Made by a program: the position numbers and the translations under genes
Assembly (NCBI GenBank): GCA_958407465.1
Contig: CATYIV010000004.1
Span: 26,563 to 90,562 of the forward strand
DNA: 64,000 nt
Source of the DNA: an uncultured Collinsella sp.
GTDB lineage: Bacteria; Actinomycetota; Coriobacteriia; Coriobacteriales; Coriobacteriaceae
Reading direction: 5' to 3'
The notes under the pieces: generated by a model
Told to the model about the DNA's origin: nothing
The model's input: the letters and a program-made list of their open reading frames with translations, nothing else
Database searches by the model: none
Shown here: positions 18,241 through 25,905 of the stretch, piece after piece
How positions within the stretch are numbered: the first letter of the stretch is position 1
How the letters are laid out: each line of letters starts with the position of its first letter

Positions 18241-19698
18241 ATGAGCGATAGCCAGAACATGTCCGATGAGGTACGCGCCCGCCTTCGCGCTATTCCTTCC
18301 GTCAACGAGCTGCTTGCCGAGTGGCCGGTGGTGAAGGCGGCGGGGGAGACCTGCGACGCGGTGGTCCATGCTGCCGTGACGGCCGAGCTCGACGAGGAGC
18401 GCGCTGCGATTCGTGCCGGTGCCGCCCCGCGTTCCAAGCGCGACCTGGCCTCGGCCATCGAGTGGCGTGCGCATCGCTCTGCGCTGCCGAGCCTGCGCCC
18501 AGCAGTTAATGCCACGGGTGTGGTCATCCATACCAACTTGGGCCGCGCCCCGCTCGCGGAGTCGGCGGCAAAGGCCGTGGCCGAGGTCGCGCGCGGGTAC
18601 AGCACGCTCGAGTACAGTGTGGACACCTGCTCGCGTGGGTCGCGCAAGGAACATGCCGCGCAGCTCATCCGCTCGCTTACCGGTGCCGAGGATGCGCTGG
18701 TCGTCAACAATAACGCGGCCGCCGTGCTGCTGGTGCTGGCGACCCATGCCGCAGGCAAAGAGGTTATCGTCAGCCGCGGCGAGCTTGTCGAGATTGGCGG
18801 CAGCTTCCGCATCCCCGATGTCATGGCGGCTTCGGGCGCCAAACTCGTCGAGGTCGGCGCCACCAACCGCACGCACTTGGGCGACTACGAGCGCGCCATC
18901 ACGCCCGATACGGCGATGATCCTTAAGGTCCATCCTTCCAACTATCGCATCGAGGGTTTTCACGAGGAGGTGGGCTCTCGGGAGCTTGCCGCTCTGGCCC
19001 ACAAGCATGGCCTGCTGTTCTACGAGGACCAGGGGTCGGGCGCGCTGTTGCCCGATGACATCCTGGTGCGCGGCGGCGAAGAAACCACGCCGGCTTCGGT
19101 AGCGGCGGGGCTCGATCTGGTGTCGTGCTCGGGCGATAAGCTGCTCGGTGCCGCACAGGCGGGCATTATCATGGGCCGTCGCGATCTGGTCCAGGCCTGC
19201 GGGTCGCATCCGCTTATGCGTGCCCTGCGCCCGGGCAAACTGGCTCTGTCGGCGCTCGAGGCCACGCTGCGTATCTACATGGACGGCGCCGATGTTGCCC
19301 ATCGCGATATTCCGGTGCTCAGCATGCTTACGCTACCGCAGGCCCATTTGGAACGACGTGCCCGCAAGCTGCGCGATCGTATGGTCGCCGGGCTCGATAA
19401 GGCGGGTTGCCCGTGCGCCGTGCAGGTGGAGATCGTCGAGGAGTCCTCAACGCCCGGTGGCGGCTCGTTGCCTACCGTGGAACTGCCGACGATGTGCGTT
19501 GCCGTGCGTCTTGTTGACAAGCGCCTGACGGTCGACGCGCTCAAGCGCTCGCTTGTCCAGGACTTCGACACGCCGGTCGTCACGCGAACCTCGCACGATC
19601 GCATTTTGTTTGACGTCCGTACGCTTGTGGGCGACCGCGATATCGAGACGGCGGCGTCGACGCTTGCCGCATGCGTTGAGAAGGCGATTGCTCGATGA
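18241..19698 (+). CDS. selA: L-seryl-tRNA(Sec) selenium transferase
   Basis: Converts seryl-tRNA(Sec) to selenocysteinyl-tRNA(Sec) with selenophosphate. 485 residues, near the usual 460-470. The PLP-binding lysine is in SCSGDKLLGAAQAG, and the N-terminal part shows the typical INATGVVIHTNLGRAPL-like stretch (here VNATGVVIHTNLGRAPL). GAAAGG lies before the ATG. Its last four bases overlap selB (ATGA), so the two form one operon. The product is needed to make FdhF encoded upstream. Confidence 0.95.
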   Translation: MSDSQNMSDEVRARLRAIPSVNELLAEWPVVKAAGETCDAVVHAAVTAELDEERAAIRAGAAPRSKRDLASAIEWRAHRSALPSLRPAVNATGVVIHTNLGRAPLAESAAKAVAEVARGYSTLEYSVDTCSRGSRKEHAAQLIRSLTGAEDALVVNNNAAAVLLVLATHAAGKEVIVSRGELVEIGGSFRIPDVMAASGAKLVEVGATNRTHLGDYERAITPDTAMILKVHPSNYRIEGFHEEVGSRELAALAHKHGLLFYEDQGSGALLPDDILVRGGEETTPASVAAGLDLVSCSGDKLLGAAQAGIIMGRRDLVQACGSHPLMRALRPGKLALSALEATLRIYMDGADVAHRDIPVLSMLTLPQAHLERRARKLRDRMVAGLDKAGCPCAVQVEIVEESSTPGGGSLPTVELPTMCVAVRLVDKRLTVDALKRSLVQDFDTPVVTRTSHDRILFDVRTLVGDRDIETAASTLAACVEKAIAR

Positions 19699-21662
19699 GT
19701 GAGGTTCAAGCGCTGGTGGAGTGTCCCGTTATCGTTGGCACGGCGGGTCACGTTGACCACGGTAAGTCGGCACTGATCGAGGCGCTGACCGGCAAGAATC
19801 CCGACCGTCTGGAGGTTGAGCGTCGCCGGGGCATGACGGTGGAGCTGGGCTTTGGCGAACTGGCACTGCCGAGCGGCAAGATCGTTGGCCTTGTCGACGT
19901 GCCGGGCCACGCGCATTACCTGCGCGCTATGGTGCAGGGTGCGACAGGCATCGACGTTGCCGTGCTGGTGGTCTCTGCCGTTGAGGGCGTAATGCCGCAG
20001 ACCCGCGAGCACGTGCATGTGCTGGAGCTGTTGGGCGTTACGCATATGGTGGTCGCGCTGACTATGTGCGACCTGGCCGACGCCGAGATGACCGAGCTTG
20101 CCGAGCTCGATGTCGATGACTTTTTGTCGGGTACTGTGTTTGCGGGCGCGCCAATTGTGCCCGTGTCGTCTAAGACGGGCGAGGGGATTGACGGGCTGCT
20201 TGCGGTGCTCGACGAGCAGGTGGGTGTCTGCTGGGATACCTGTCGCGAGCGTGCCGAGCGGAGCGATGCCGCGCCGCGCCTGCCGATTGACCGCTGCTTT
20301 ACGATTAAGGGCGCCGGCACCGTCGTGACGGGAACGCTGCACGATGCGCCGGTTGCGGTGGGCGACGAGCTGATGGCTTTGCCGTCGCGTACGGTCTGCC
20401 GTGTCCGCGGGATTCAGGTGCATGGCGATACGCCGCGCGCGCTGCCTGGGCAACGCGTGGCGCTCAACCTGGTTGGTGACGGTGTCGCGGCGCTTGACCG
20501 TGGCGAGATGCTGGGCGTGGCGGACCGCTTTGGTCAGACGTTGCGCTTTATGATGACGTTCACCTACCTGGGCCGCGAGGGCGCCAAGCCGCGCGTGCTT
20601 GAGTCGGGCGCGCGCGTGCATGTGATGGCGGGTACGGCCGAGGTTGTCGGCCGCATCATGCTTATGGAGGGCGAGGCCCCCATGGCGGTGGGCGAGACCC
20701 GTACCGTGCAGGTGCGCTTGGAGGACCCGCTGCCGCTGTGTGCCGGAGACCATGCCGTGGTGCTGTCGTATTCGCCCGTTATGCTCATTGGCGGCGGGCG
20801 TGTGCTGCTTTCGCGCTGCCGTCGCTCGCGCGAGCTTTCGGCGGGGGAGCGCACGCTGCTTGCAGCGCTTGAGGCCGGCGATGCCGCGGGCGGTGTGGGC
20901 GCTTGGCTGGCGCTGCAGATGCTGCCAGTTACGGCGGTTGATGTTGCCGACGCTTTGGATCTTGGTGTCGGCGAGGTCGATGCCGCACTGCGCGGGTTGG
21001 TGTCGCAGGGCTCTGTTCGCAAGCTTGCTGTGGGTGATGCGGACTACTTGGCGGACGCCGTGGTGCTCGACGCCGCGATGGGTGCGCTAGCGGCGACCCT
21101 GTCAGCCATGCACGCGGCTGCCCCCAAGGAGACGGGCTTTACGCCCGGCGCCGTTGCCCATGCTGCTTGGCCTACCGCTGACGATACAGTTGCCGCGGCC
21201 CTGATTTCCGAGGGCTGCTCGCGTGGCGTGTGTGCCGCCGAGGGTGCCGAGGTATTCGACCCGCACTCCGCTGCCGCCGCGGCGCGTGTGGTGCGCGAGG
21301 CCTGCGAACGTATCGTTGCCTTGCTGGACGAAGCCGGCCTCGATGCGCCGATATTGCCCGAGGTGGGCGAGCAGTTGCAGCTCGATCGCGACACCATGAC
21401 GCGTGCCCTGCGCGAGCTTTCGCTCAATCGCTCGATCGTTAAGGTCGAGCGCGACGTTGCCCTGTCCGCTGCCGCCGAGGCCCATGCGCGCGAGCTTGTT
21501 GCCGCCGCCATTGAGGCAGCCGGCGGTGCTGCCACCACGAGCGTGCTGCGCGAGGCCCTTGGCGTGTCGCGCAAACGTGCCATCAGCATCTTGGAGCACC
21601 TGGATGCCGTGCGCTTTACGGTGCTCGACAAGGACGCCGGCGGCCTGCGCTCCCTGCGCTAG
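19695..21662 (+). CDS. selB: Selenocysteine-specific elongation factor
   Basis: GTP-dependent factor that brings Sec-tRNA(Sec) to UGA codons marked by a SECIS hairpin. 655 residues. N-terminal EF-Tu-like GTPase: GHVDHGKSALI (P loop), DVPGHAHYL (G3) and TMCDLAD (G4-like). The C-terminal third carries the winged-helix repeats that bind SECIS RNA. Overlaps selA by four bases and is followed by a palindromic repeat and then tRNA-Sec. Confidence 0.95.
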   Translation: MSEVQALVECPVIVGTAGHVDHGKSALIEALTGKNPDRLEVERRRGMTVELGFGELALPSGKIVGLVDVPGHAHYLRAMVQGATGIDVAVLVVSAVEGVMPQTREHVHVLELLGVTHMVVALTMCDLADAEMTELAELDVDDFLSGTVFAGAPIVPVSSKTGEGIDGLLAVLDEQVGVCWDTCRERAERSDAAPRLPIDRCFTIKGAGTVVTGTLHDAPVAVGDELMALPSRTVCRVRGIQVHGDTPRALPGQRVALNLVGDGVAALDRGEMLGVADRFGQTLRFMMTFTYLGREGAKPRVLESGARVHVMAGTAEVVGRIMLMEGEAPMAVGETRTVQVRLEDPLPLCAGDHAVVLSYSPVMLIGGGRVLLSRCRRSRELSAGERTLLAALEAGDAAGGVGAWLALQMLPVTAVDVADALDLGVGEVDAALRGLVSQGSVRKLAVGDADYLADAVVLDAAMGALAATLSAMHAAAPKETGFTPGAVAHAAWPTADDTVAAALISEGCSRGVCAAEGAEVFDPHSAAAAARVVREACERIVALLDEAGLDAPILPEVGEQLQLDRDTMTRALRELSLNRSIVKVERDVALSAAAEAHARELVAAAIEAAGGAATTSVLREALGVSRKRAISILEHLDAVRFTVLDKDAGGLRSLR

Positions 21663-21687
21663 GCCGGTCACTCGCTCCCGCCTCCTC

Positions 21688-21754
21688 AGTTGCGGTGAAA
21701 TAGTTCCTGTTTTTGGGGTCTTGCAGCCTAAACAAGAACTATTCCACCGCAACT
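21688..21754. repeat. Palindromic intergenic repeat, copy 1
   Basis: Outer arm AGTTGCGGTGAAATA and its complement near the other end, with inner arms GTTCCTGTTT/AAACAAGAAC. The 25-nt arms pair with two mismatches around a 17-nt loop. Same family as the copies at 24841, 37169 and 40266. It lies between selB and tRNA-Sec. Confidence 0.85.
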
Positions 21755-21811
21755 TCTTGCTCGTCTTTTTGGGATGGAGCCGTTTCGGTTTGGTAAAATA
21801 CCGCCGCACTT

Positions 21812-21908
21812 GGGAACGGATGGGCTCCGGTGGGCTCCGCGGTCCTCAAAACCGTTGCGAGGCGTGCAAAACGTCTTGGATGTGTTCGATTCACATACGT
21901 TCCCGCCA
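21812..21908 (+). tRNA. selC: tRNA-Sec (anticodon UCA)
   Basis: A 97-nt tRNA ending in encoded CCA. Acceptor strand GGGAACG pairs with CGTTCCC; discriminator base is G. The UCA anticodon is at 21846-21848 in the loop CCTCAAA between GCGGT and ACCGT. The variable arm is long (GAGGCGT/ACGTCTT around GCAAA) and the D stem has six pairs, both hallmarks of tRNA-Sec. The T arm is ATGTG-TTCGATT-CACAT. Two oddities: the base before the anticodon is C instead of the near-universal U, and the eighth acceptor position is G opposite A. It decodes the UGA in fdhF. A TAAAAT box at 21794-21799 may be its -10 element. Confidence 0.93.
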
Positions 21909-22062
21909 TACACTACCAGCGCTTTTGTGCTCGCGGTCTTGCTGCGTGCCGCAAGGGCGCTGTTTTGTTTTTGTGCGGGTCCGCCGTGTCGTCTGCCTTG
22001 TCGCCTACGGTATTTGCCCCGTGCGCTGGGTTTAGAACGCGCCGATGGAGGTGTTTTGCCGT

Positions 22063-22695
22063 ATGACTACCGTAAGACGTGCCGATCTTTCTTGTGTCGT
22101 CCAAGCGGGTGGGCTGTCCTCGCGCATGGGTTGCGATAAGGCGCGGATGTTGTTTTGCGGCGAGCCGCTCATCGAACGCGTACTGGGTCGGCTGGCGCAA
22201 GTTGCCGGCGAATTGGTCGTGACGACCTCGCGTCCCAGCGAGCTTGCCTATCTTGAGGAGCGCGCGTTTGGCGGTCTGGTGCCGCGTGTGGTGGCGGACC
22301 TTGAAGGCTCTGCGGGCGCCATGCGCGGCATCGCGAGCTCGTTGGCTGCGGCTCGGCTGCCTCTCGTGGCGATCGTTGCCTGCGATATGCCGTTTGTCTC
22401 GCCGGAACTCATCGGCGCGCTTGCCGGTCATGTTGAGGCCGAGGCGCTCGATGTGTGCGTGCCGCGTGAGGAGCGGGGGATTGAGCCGCTTTGCGCCGTC
22501 TGGCGCCGTGACGCGTGTGCGCCGGTTGCCCATGAGCTGCTTGCCTGCGACCGCCAGCGCATTCGCTGCCTGATCAATCGCGTTCAGGCCGGTTATATGG
22601 ATGAGCCGCAGATCGTTAAGGCCGCGGGTTCGACGCTCTGCTTCGAGAACGTCAATACGCCCGAGGAGTTTGCGGCGGCCGAGTTGCTCGCCTAG
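22063..22695 (+). CDS. mobA: Molybdenum cofactor guanylyltransferase
   Basis: Attaches GMP to molybdopterin to make the MGD cofactor used by FdhF and the molybdoenzyme at 16047. 210 residues. The nucleotide-binding signature AGGLSSRMGCDKA is near the start, ACDMPFVSPEL supplies the metal-binding Asp, and the end FENVNTPEEF is typical of MobA. A MocA (cytidylyl) assignment was considered because of the xanthine-dehydrogenase-like genes at 25 kb, but AGG rather than AAG in the first motif and the NVNTPEE end favour MobA. The ATG at 22063 has GGAGG 11 bases upstream; an ATG at 22045 has none. Confidence 0.85.
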   Translation: MTTVRRADLSCVVQAGGLSSRMGCDKARMLFCGEPLIERVLGRLAQVAGELVVTTSRPSELAYLEERAFGGLVPRVVADLEGSAGAMRGIASSLAAARLPLVAIVACDMPFVSPELIGALAGHVEAEALDVCVPREERGIEPLCAVWRRDACAPVAHELLACDRQRIRCLINRVQAGYMDEPQIVKAAGSTLCFENVNTPEEFAAAELLA

Positions 22696-22710
22696 ACGAT
22701 TGGAGTTGCC

Positions 22711-23106
22711 ATGTCTCACGATATTTGTCCCGACACGGGAGAACCTTGCACTTGCGATGGGTCCGAGCCTTGCACCTGCGGCCGCGGCGGCTGCGGACAT
22801 ACGGCCGAGGAAGAGGCAGCGGCGGCTGCGTATCGCGATGCACACCGCGAAGGCCCGTCCGGTGATGCTCTCGACCATGAACGCAAGATCATCGTTTCGT
22901 TCGATAGCACCTTCGATGTGATGGAATGCGAGCAGCTGTGCCTTGCCGCCGGTGTGCCCGGGCGCATCATGCCACTGCCCGGCTCCATCACCGCCGGCTG
23001 CGGGCTGTGCTGGGCCATGCCGTTCTCGGGCGATGCACTCGCCGCCTTCCGCGCTGCCACCGAAGGCCGCATAACCCCCGCCGACTATCATCAGCTCGTC
23101 CTCTAA
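22711..23106 (+). CDS. DUF3343 Se/S-carrier-like protein with Cys-rich N-terminus
   Basis: 131 residues in two parts. Residues 1-30 hold six cysteines, including the sequence EPCTC twice (Cys13/15 and Cys21/23), and may bind a metal. Residues 57-131 match the DUF3343 family, described as putative Se/S carrier proteins, with the motif PGRIMPLPGSITAGCGLCW (Cys97 and Cys100). Placement 15 bases after mobA and near selA, selB and selC supports a role in selenium or sulphur handling, but no reaction is proven for the family. TTGGAG lies before the ATG. Confidence 0.75.
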   Translation: MSHDICPDTGEPCTCDGSEPCTCGRGGCGHTAEEEAAAAAYRDAHREGPSGDALDHERKIIVSFDSTFDVMECEQLCLAAGVPGRIMPLPGSITAGCGLCWAMPFSGDALAAFRAATEGRITPADYHQLVL

Positions 23107-23114
23107 CCGTCAGC

Positions 23115-23149
23115 ACCACCATAAAGGTGCCTGTCCCCAATGTGGTGGT
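23115..23149. repeat. Small inverted repeat upstream of gdhA
   Basis: ACCACCA (23115-23121) and TGGTGGT (23143-23149) are perfect complements around 21 nt. It lies just after the DUF3343 gene and may serve as a weak terminator for it or as a dispersed palindrome; the rest of the 250-bp gap to gdhA shows no gene. Confidence 0.5.
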
Positions 23150-23362
23150 TTGGAACACGTGGACGAAACAGGTTTGAAACACGGGTTTTGCATGTCAGGC
23201 ACTCAAAAACGCTTCTACCTGCATCGTAATCAAAACGAAACATCCGCTCGTCGGCTTATGCGAAACTTTGCCGCAACAGTGCGATATTATCCATACACGA
23301 TAAAGCTCGCGGCGCATGGGGTGCCGCGACCAACATTTTCGTTTCCCATCATTGGAGGAAGC

Positions 23363-24718
23363 ATGAGCTACACGCAGAAAGTTCTCGAAGAGCTCAAGGC
23401 CCGCTATCCCGAGCAGCCTGAGTTCATCCAGGCCGCGACCGAGATCCTCGGCACCATCCAGCCGGCGCTCGACGCCCACCCCGAGTACGAGGAGGCCGCC
23501 CTGCTGGAGCGCCTCGTCGAGCCCGAGCGCATCGTCATGTTCCGTGTTCCCTGGGTCGACGACCAGGGCAAGGTTCAGGTCAACCGCGGTTACCGTGTCG
23601 AGTTCAACTCTGCCATTGGACCCTACAAGGGCGGCCTGCGCTTTAACCCGACGGTCACCCTGGGTATGCTCAAGTTCCTGGGTCTGGAGCAGATCCTCAA
23701 GAACAGCCTGACCACCCTTCCCATGGGCGGCGGCAAGGGCGGCTCCGACTTTGACCCCAAGGGCAAGTCCAACAACGAGATCATGCACTTCTGCCAGTCC
23801 TTCATGACCGAGCTCTATCGCCACATCGGCCCCAACACCGACGTTCCCGCCGGCGACCTGGGCGTTGGCGGCCGCGAGGTTGCCTACCTGTTCGGTCAGT
23901 ACAAGCGCCTGACCAACGAGTGGACTGGCGTCCTTACCGGCAAGGGCCTCTCCTTTGGCGGCTCGCTTGCCCGTACCGAGGCCACCGGCTACGGCCTGGC
24001 CTACTTTGTGGACGAGTACCTCAAGAGCCGCGGCGACTCCTTCGAGGGCAAGAACGTCGTCGTTCACGGCTCCGGTAACGTCGCCATCTACGCCGTCCAG
24101 AAGGTCTCCCAGCTCGGCGGCAAGGTGCTGGCCTGCTCCGATACTCACGGCTGGGTCGAGGATCCCGACGGCATCGACTACACCGTGCTCGAGCACGTCT
24201 ACAACAAGAAGCGCTCCGGCCACGACAAGGGCGTTACGCTCGCTATGTACGTTGACGAGAAGCCCAACGCCGTGTGGCACGAGGGCGACGGCCGTGGCGT
24301 TTGGCAGCTGCCCTGCGACATCGCGCTGCCCTGCGCTCGCGAGAACACGCTGCTGCTCGAGGACGCCCAGGCGCTCGTCGCCAACGGCTGCAAGGTGGTC
24401 GGCGAGGGCGCGAACATGCCCACGACCATCGAGGCCACGACTTACTTCCAGGAGAACGGCGTTGCCTTTATGCCCGGTAAGGCTGCCAACGCCGGCGGCG
24501 TGCTCGTGTCCGGCCTGGAGATGAGCCAGAACGCCGAGCACCTGTCCTGGACCTTCGAGGAGGTCGACGGCAAGCTCGAGCAGCTCATGCGCGGCATGTT
24601 CCACAACGTGGACGACACCGCCAAGGAGTACTGCCAGGAGGGTAACTTTGTCATGGGCGCCAACATCGCCGGCTTCCTGAAGGTCGCCGACGCCATGCTC
24701 GCCCAGGGCGTCTGCTAA
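23363..24718 (+). CDS. gdhA: Glutamate dehydrogenase (NADP-type)
   Basis: Reductive amination of 2-oxoglutarate to glutamate, the ammonium assimilation route. 451 residues, close to E. coli GdhA (447). The substrate site is GPYKGGLRFNPTV and the catalytic lysine lies in LPMGGGKGGSDFDPKG; the nucleotide-binding turn is HGSGNVA. The ATG at 23363 follows TTGGAGGAAG; the upstream extension to 23150 is open by chance. Single gene with its own terminator. Confidence 0.95.
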   Translation: MSYTQKVLEELKARYPEQPEFIQAATEILGTIQPALDAHPEYEEAALLERLVEPERIVMFRVPWVDDQGKVQVNRGYRVEFNSAIGPYKGGLRFNPTVTLGMLKFLGLEQILKNSLTTLPMGGGKGGSDFDPKGKSNNEIMHFCQSFMTELYRHIGPNTDVPAGDLGVGGREVAYLFGQYKRLTNEWTGVLTGKGLSFGGSLARTEATGYGLAYFVDEYLKSRGDSFEGKNVVVHGSGNVAIYAVQKVSQLGGKVLACSDTHGWVEDPDGIDYTVLEHVYNKKRSGHDKGVTLAMYVDEKPNAVWHEGDGRGVWQLPCDIALPCARENTLLLEDAQALVANGCKVVGEGANMPTTIEATTYFQENGVAFMPGKAANAGGVLVSGLEMSQNAEHLSWTFEEVDGKLEQLMRGMFHNVDDTAKEYCQEGNFVMGANIAGFLKVADAMLAQGVC

Positions 24719-24745
24719 ATCTTCGCTCGACATAGCATGTGATGA

Positions 24746-24778
24746 GGCTTCCAGCCATTCCGGCTGGGAGCCTTTTTT
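24746..24778 (+). terminator. Intrinsic terminator after gdhA
   Basis: GGCTTCCAGCC (24746-24756) pairs with GGCTGGGAGCC (24762-24772) with one G-T pair, followed by TTTTTT. Confidence 0.9.
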
Positions 24779-24807
24779 GATCCGTTGGGGACGGAGGAAA
24801 ACGGATC
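24779..24807. repeat. Short inverted repeat after gdhA terminator
   Basis: GATCCGTT (24779-24786) and AACGGATC (24800-24807) are perfect complements around a 13-nt loop. No T-run follows. Probably another small dispersed intergenic palindrome. Confidence 0.5.
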
Positions 24808-24840
24808 ATTATGTCTCGGCCCTCTGCCGGCCGCCCCTTA

Positions 24841-24908
24841 AGTTGCGGTGAAATACGGACTGTTGGGCGCCCTAAGCCCGACAAACAGTCCGTATTTCAC
24901 CGCAAGTT
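24841..24908. repeat. Palindromic intergenic repeat, copy 2 (variant inner stem)
   Basis: Outer arms TTGCGGTGAAATA/TATTTCACCGCAA are shared with the other copies, but the inner arms are CGGACTGTT/AACAGTCCG instead of GTTCCTG/CAGGAAC. Arms of 22 nt (24843-24864 and 24884-24905) pair perfectly, so the inner change is matched on both sides. Confidence 0.88.
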
Positions 24909-24990
24909 ATGGATGGGAGGGAGGTTTTTGTGCTGTGGAAGGTCGCGGCCCTTCGTTTGGTACACTTAAAAGTACTGGACAAGTGAAGAG

Positions 24991-25905
24991 ATGGGGGAGA
25001 ACGTGCTCAAGTTCGGTACCTACGTCCGCGTTGGAAACGCGGCCGAAGCCTATGAGCTCTTACAGAAGAACCGCAACAACAAGATTGTGGGCGGCGGCAT
25101 CTGGATGCGCCTGGGTTCGCGTCGCGTGGCGACGGCGATTGACCTTTCGGCCTGCGGACTCGATCAGATCGAGGAGACCGAGACCGAGTTTCGCATCGGT
25201 GCCATGTGTACCCTGCACCAGCTCGAGCGTCATGCCGAGCTCAACGCGCTTGTCAACCATGTCTTTGAGTTCGCCGTCCACGATATCGTGGGCGTGCAGC
25301 TGCGTAACACCGCCACGGTGGGCGGCAGCATTTACGGTCGCTTTGGTTTCTCGGACGTGCTCTCGGCATTTTTGGCGCTCGATTCGTACGTTGAGTTGAC
25401 GGGCGCCGGCCGCGTGCCGCTCGCCGAGTTCGTGGACATGGGCTACGTGCGCGACGTGATCGAGCACGTGGTGGTCGTTAAGCACGATTACCGCGCAAGC
25501 TATGAGGCCGTGCGCAAGGCCGCGACCGACTTCCCCTCCTTAAACGTCACCGCCGCCTGGTGGGACAACAGCTGGCATGTCACCGTGGGCGCCCGCCCGC
25601 TGCGCGCGTCCCTGCTGCGGGGCGAGGCATGCGGCCTGGTGAACGAGCAACCTTCCGAGGACGAGCTGCGCGCACTGGCCGCATCCGTGCGTGCCCTGAG
25701 CTACGGCACTAACTTGTGGGGCTCGGCTGACTACCGCCGCCGCATCTCGGCCCCGCTGGCGATTCAGGCTGTACGTCGTGCCGCCGGCATCGAGCTTTCG
25801 GCCGCGCTTGCCCGCGAGCTCGAGACCGTGCAAGTGCCTAAGTTTGCCACGGACGAGTATTCCTGCCGCCGCGTGCCCGGCGTCGATTCTAGCGAGGTGC
25901 GCTAA
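24991..25905 (+). CDS. FAD-binding subunit of a xanthine-dehydrogenase-type molybdenum hydroxylase
   Basis: 304 residues. It resembles the FAD subunit of the XDH/CO dehydrogenase family (XdhB/CoxM-like): the N-terminal KIVGGGIWMRLG and the central RNTATVGGSIYGRF correspond to the two flavin-binding stretches. It should pass electrons from the iron-sulphur clusters to an acceptor. Its TAATG stop overlaps the start of the molybdenum subunit, so they are translated together. The ATG at 24991 has little space for a ribosome site; a GTG at 25003 with GGGGGAGA upstream is a possible true start. Confidence 0.8.
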   Translation: MGENVLKFGTYVRVGNAAEAYELLQKNRNNKIVGGGIWMRLGSRRVATAIDLSACGLDQIEETETEFRIGAMCTLHQLERHAELNALVNHVFEFAVHDIVGVQLRNTATVGGSIYGRFGFSDVLSAFLALDSYVELTGAGRVPLAEFVDMGYVRDVIEHVVVVKHDYRASYEAVRKAATDFPSLNVTAAWWDNSWHVTVGARPLRASLLRGEACGLVNEQPSEDELRALAASVRALSYGTNLWGSADYRRRISAPLAIQAVRRAAGIELSAALARELETVQVPKFATDEYSCRRVPGVDSSEVR

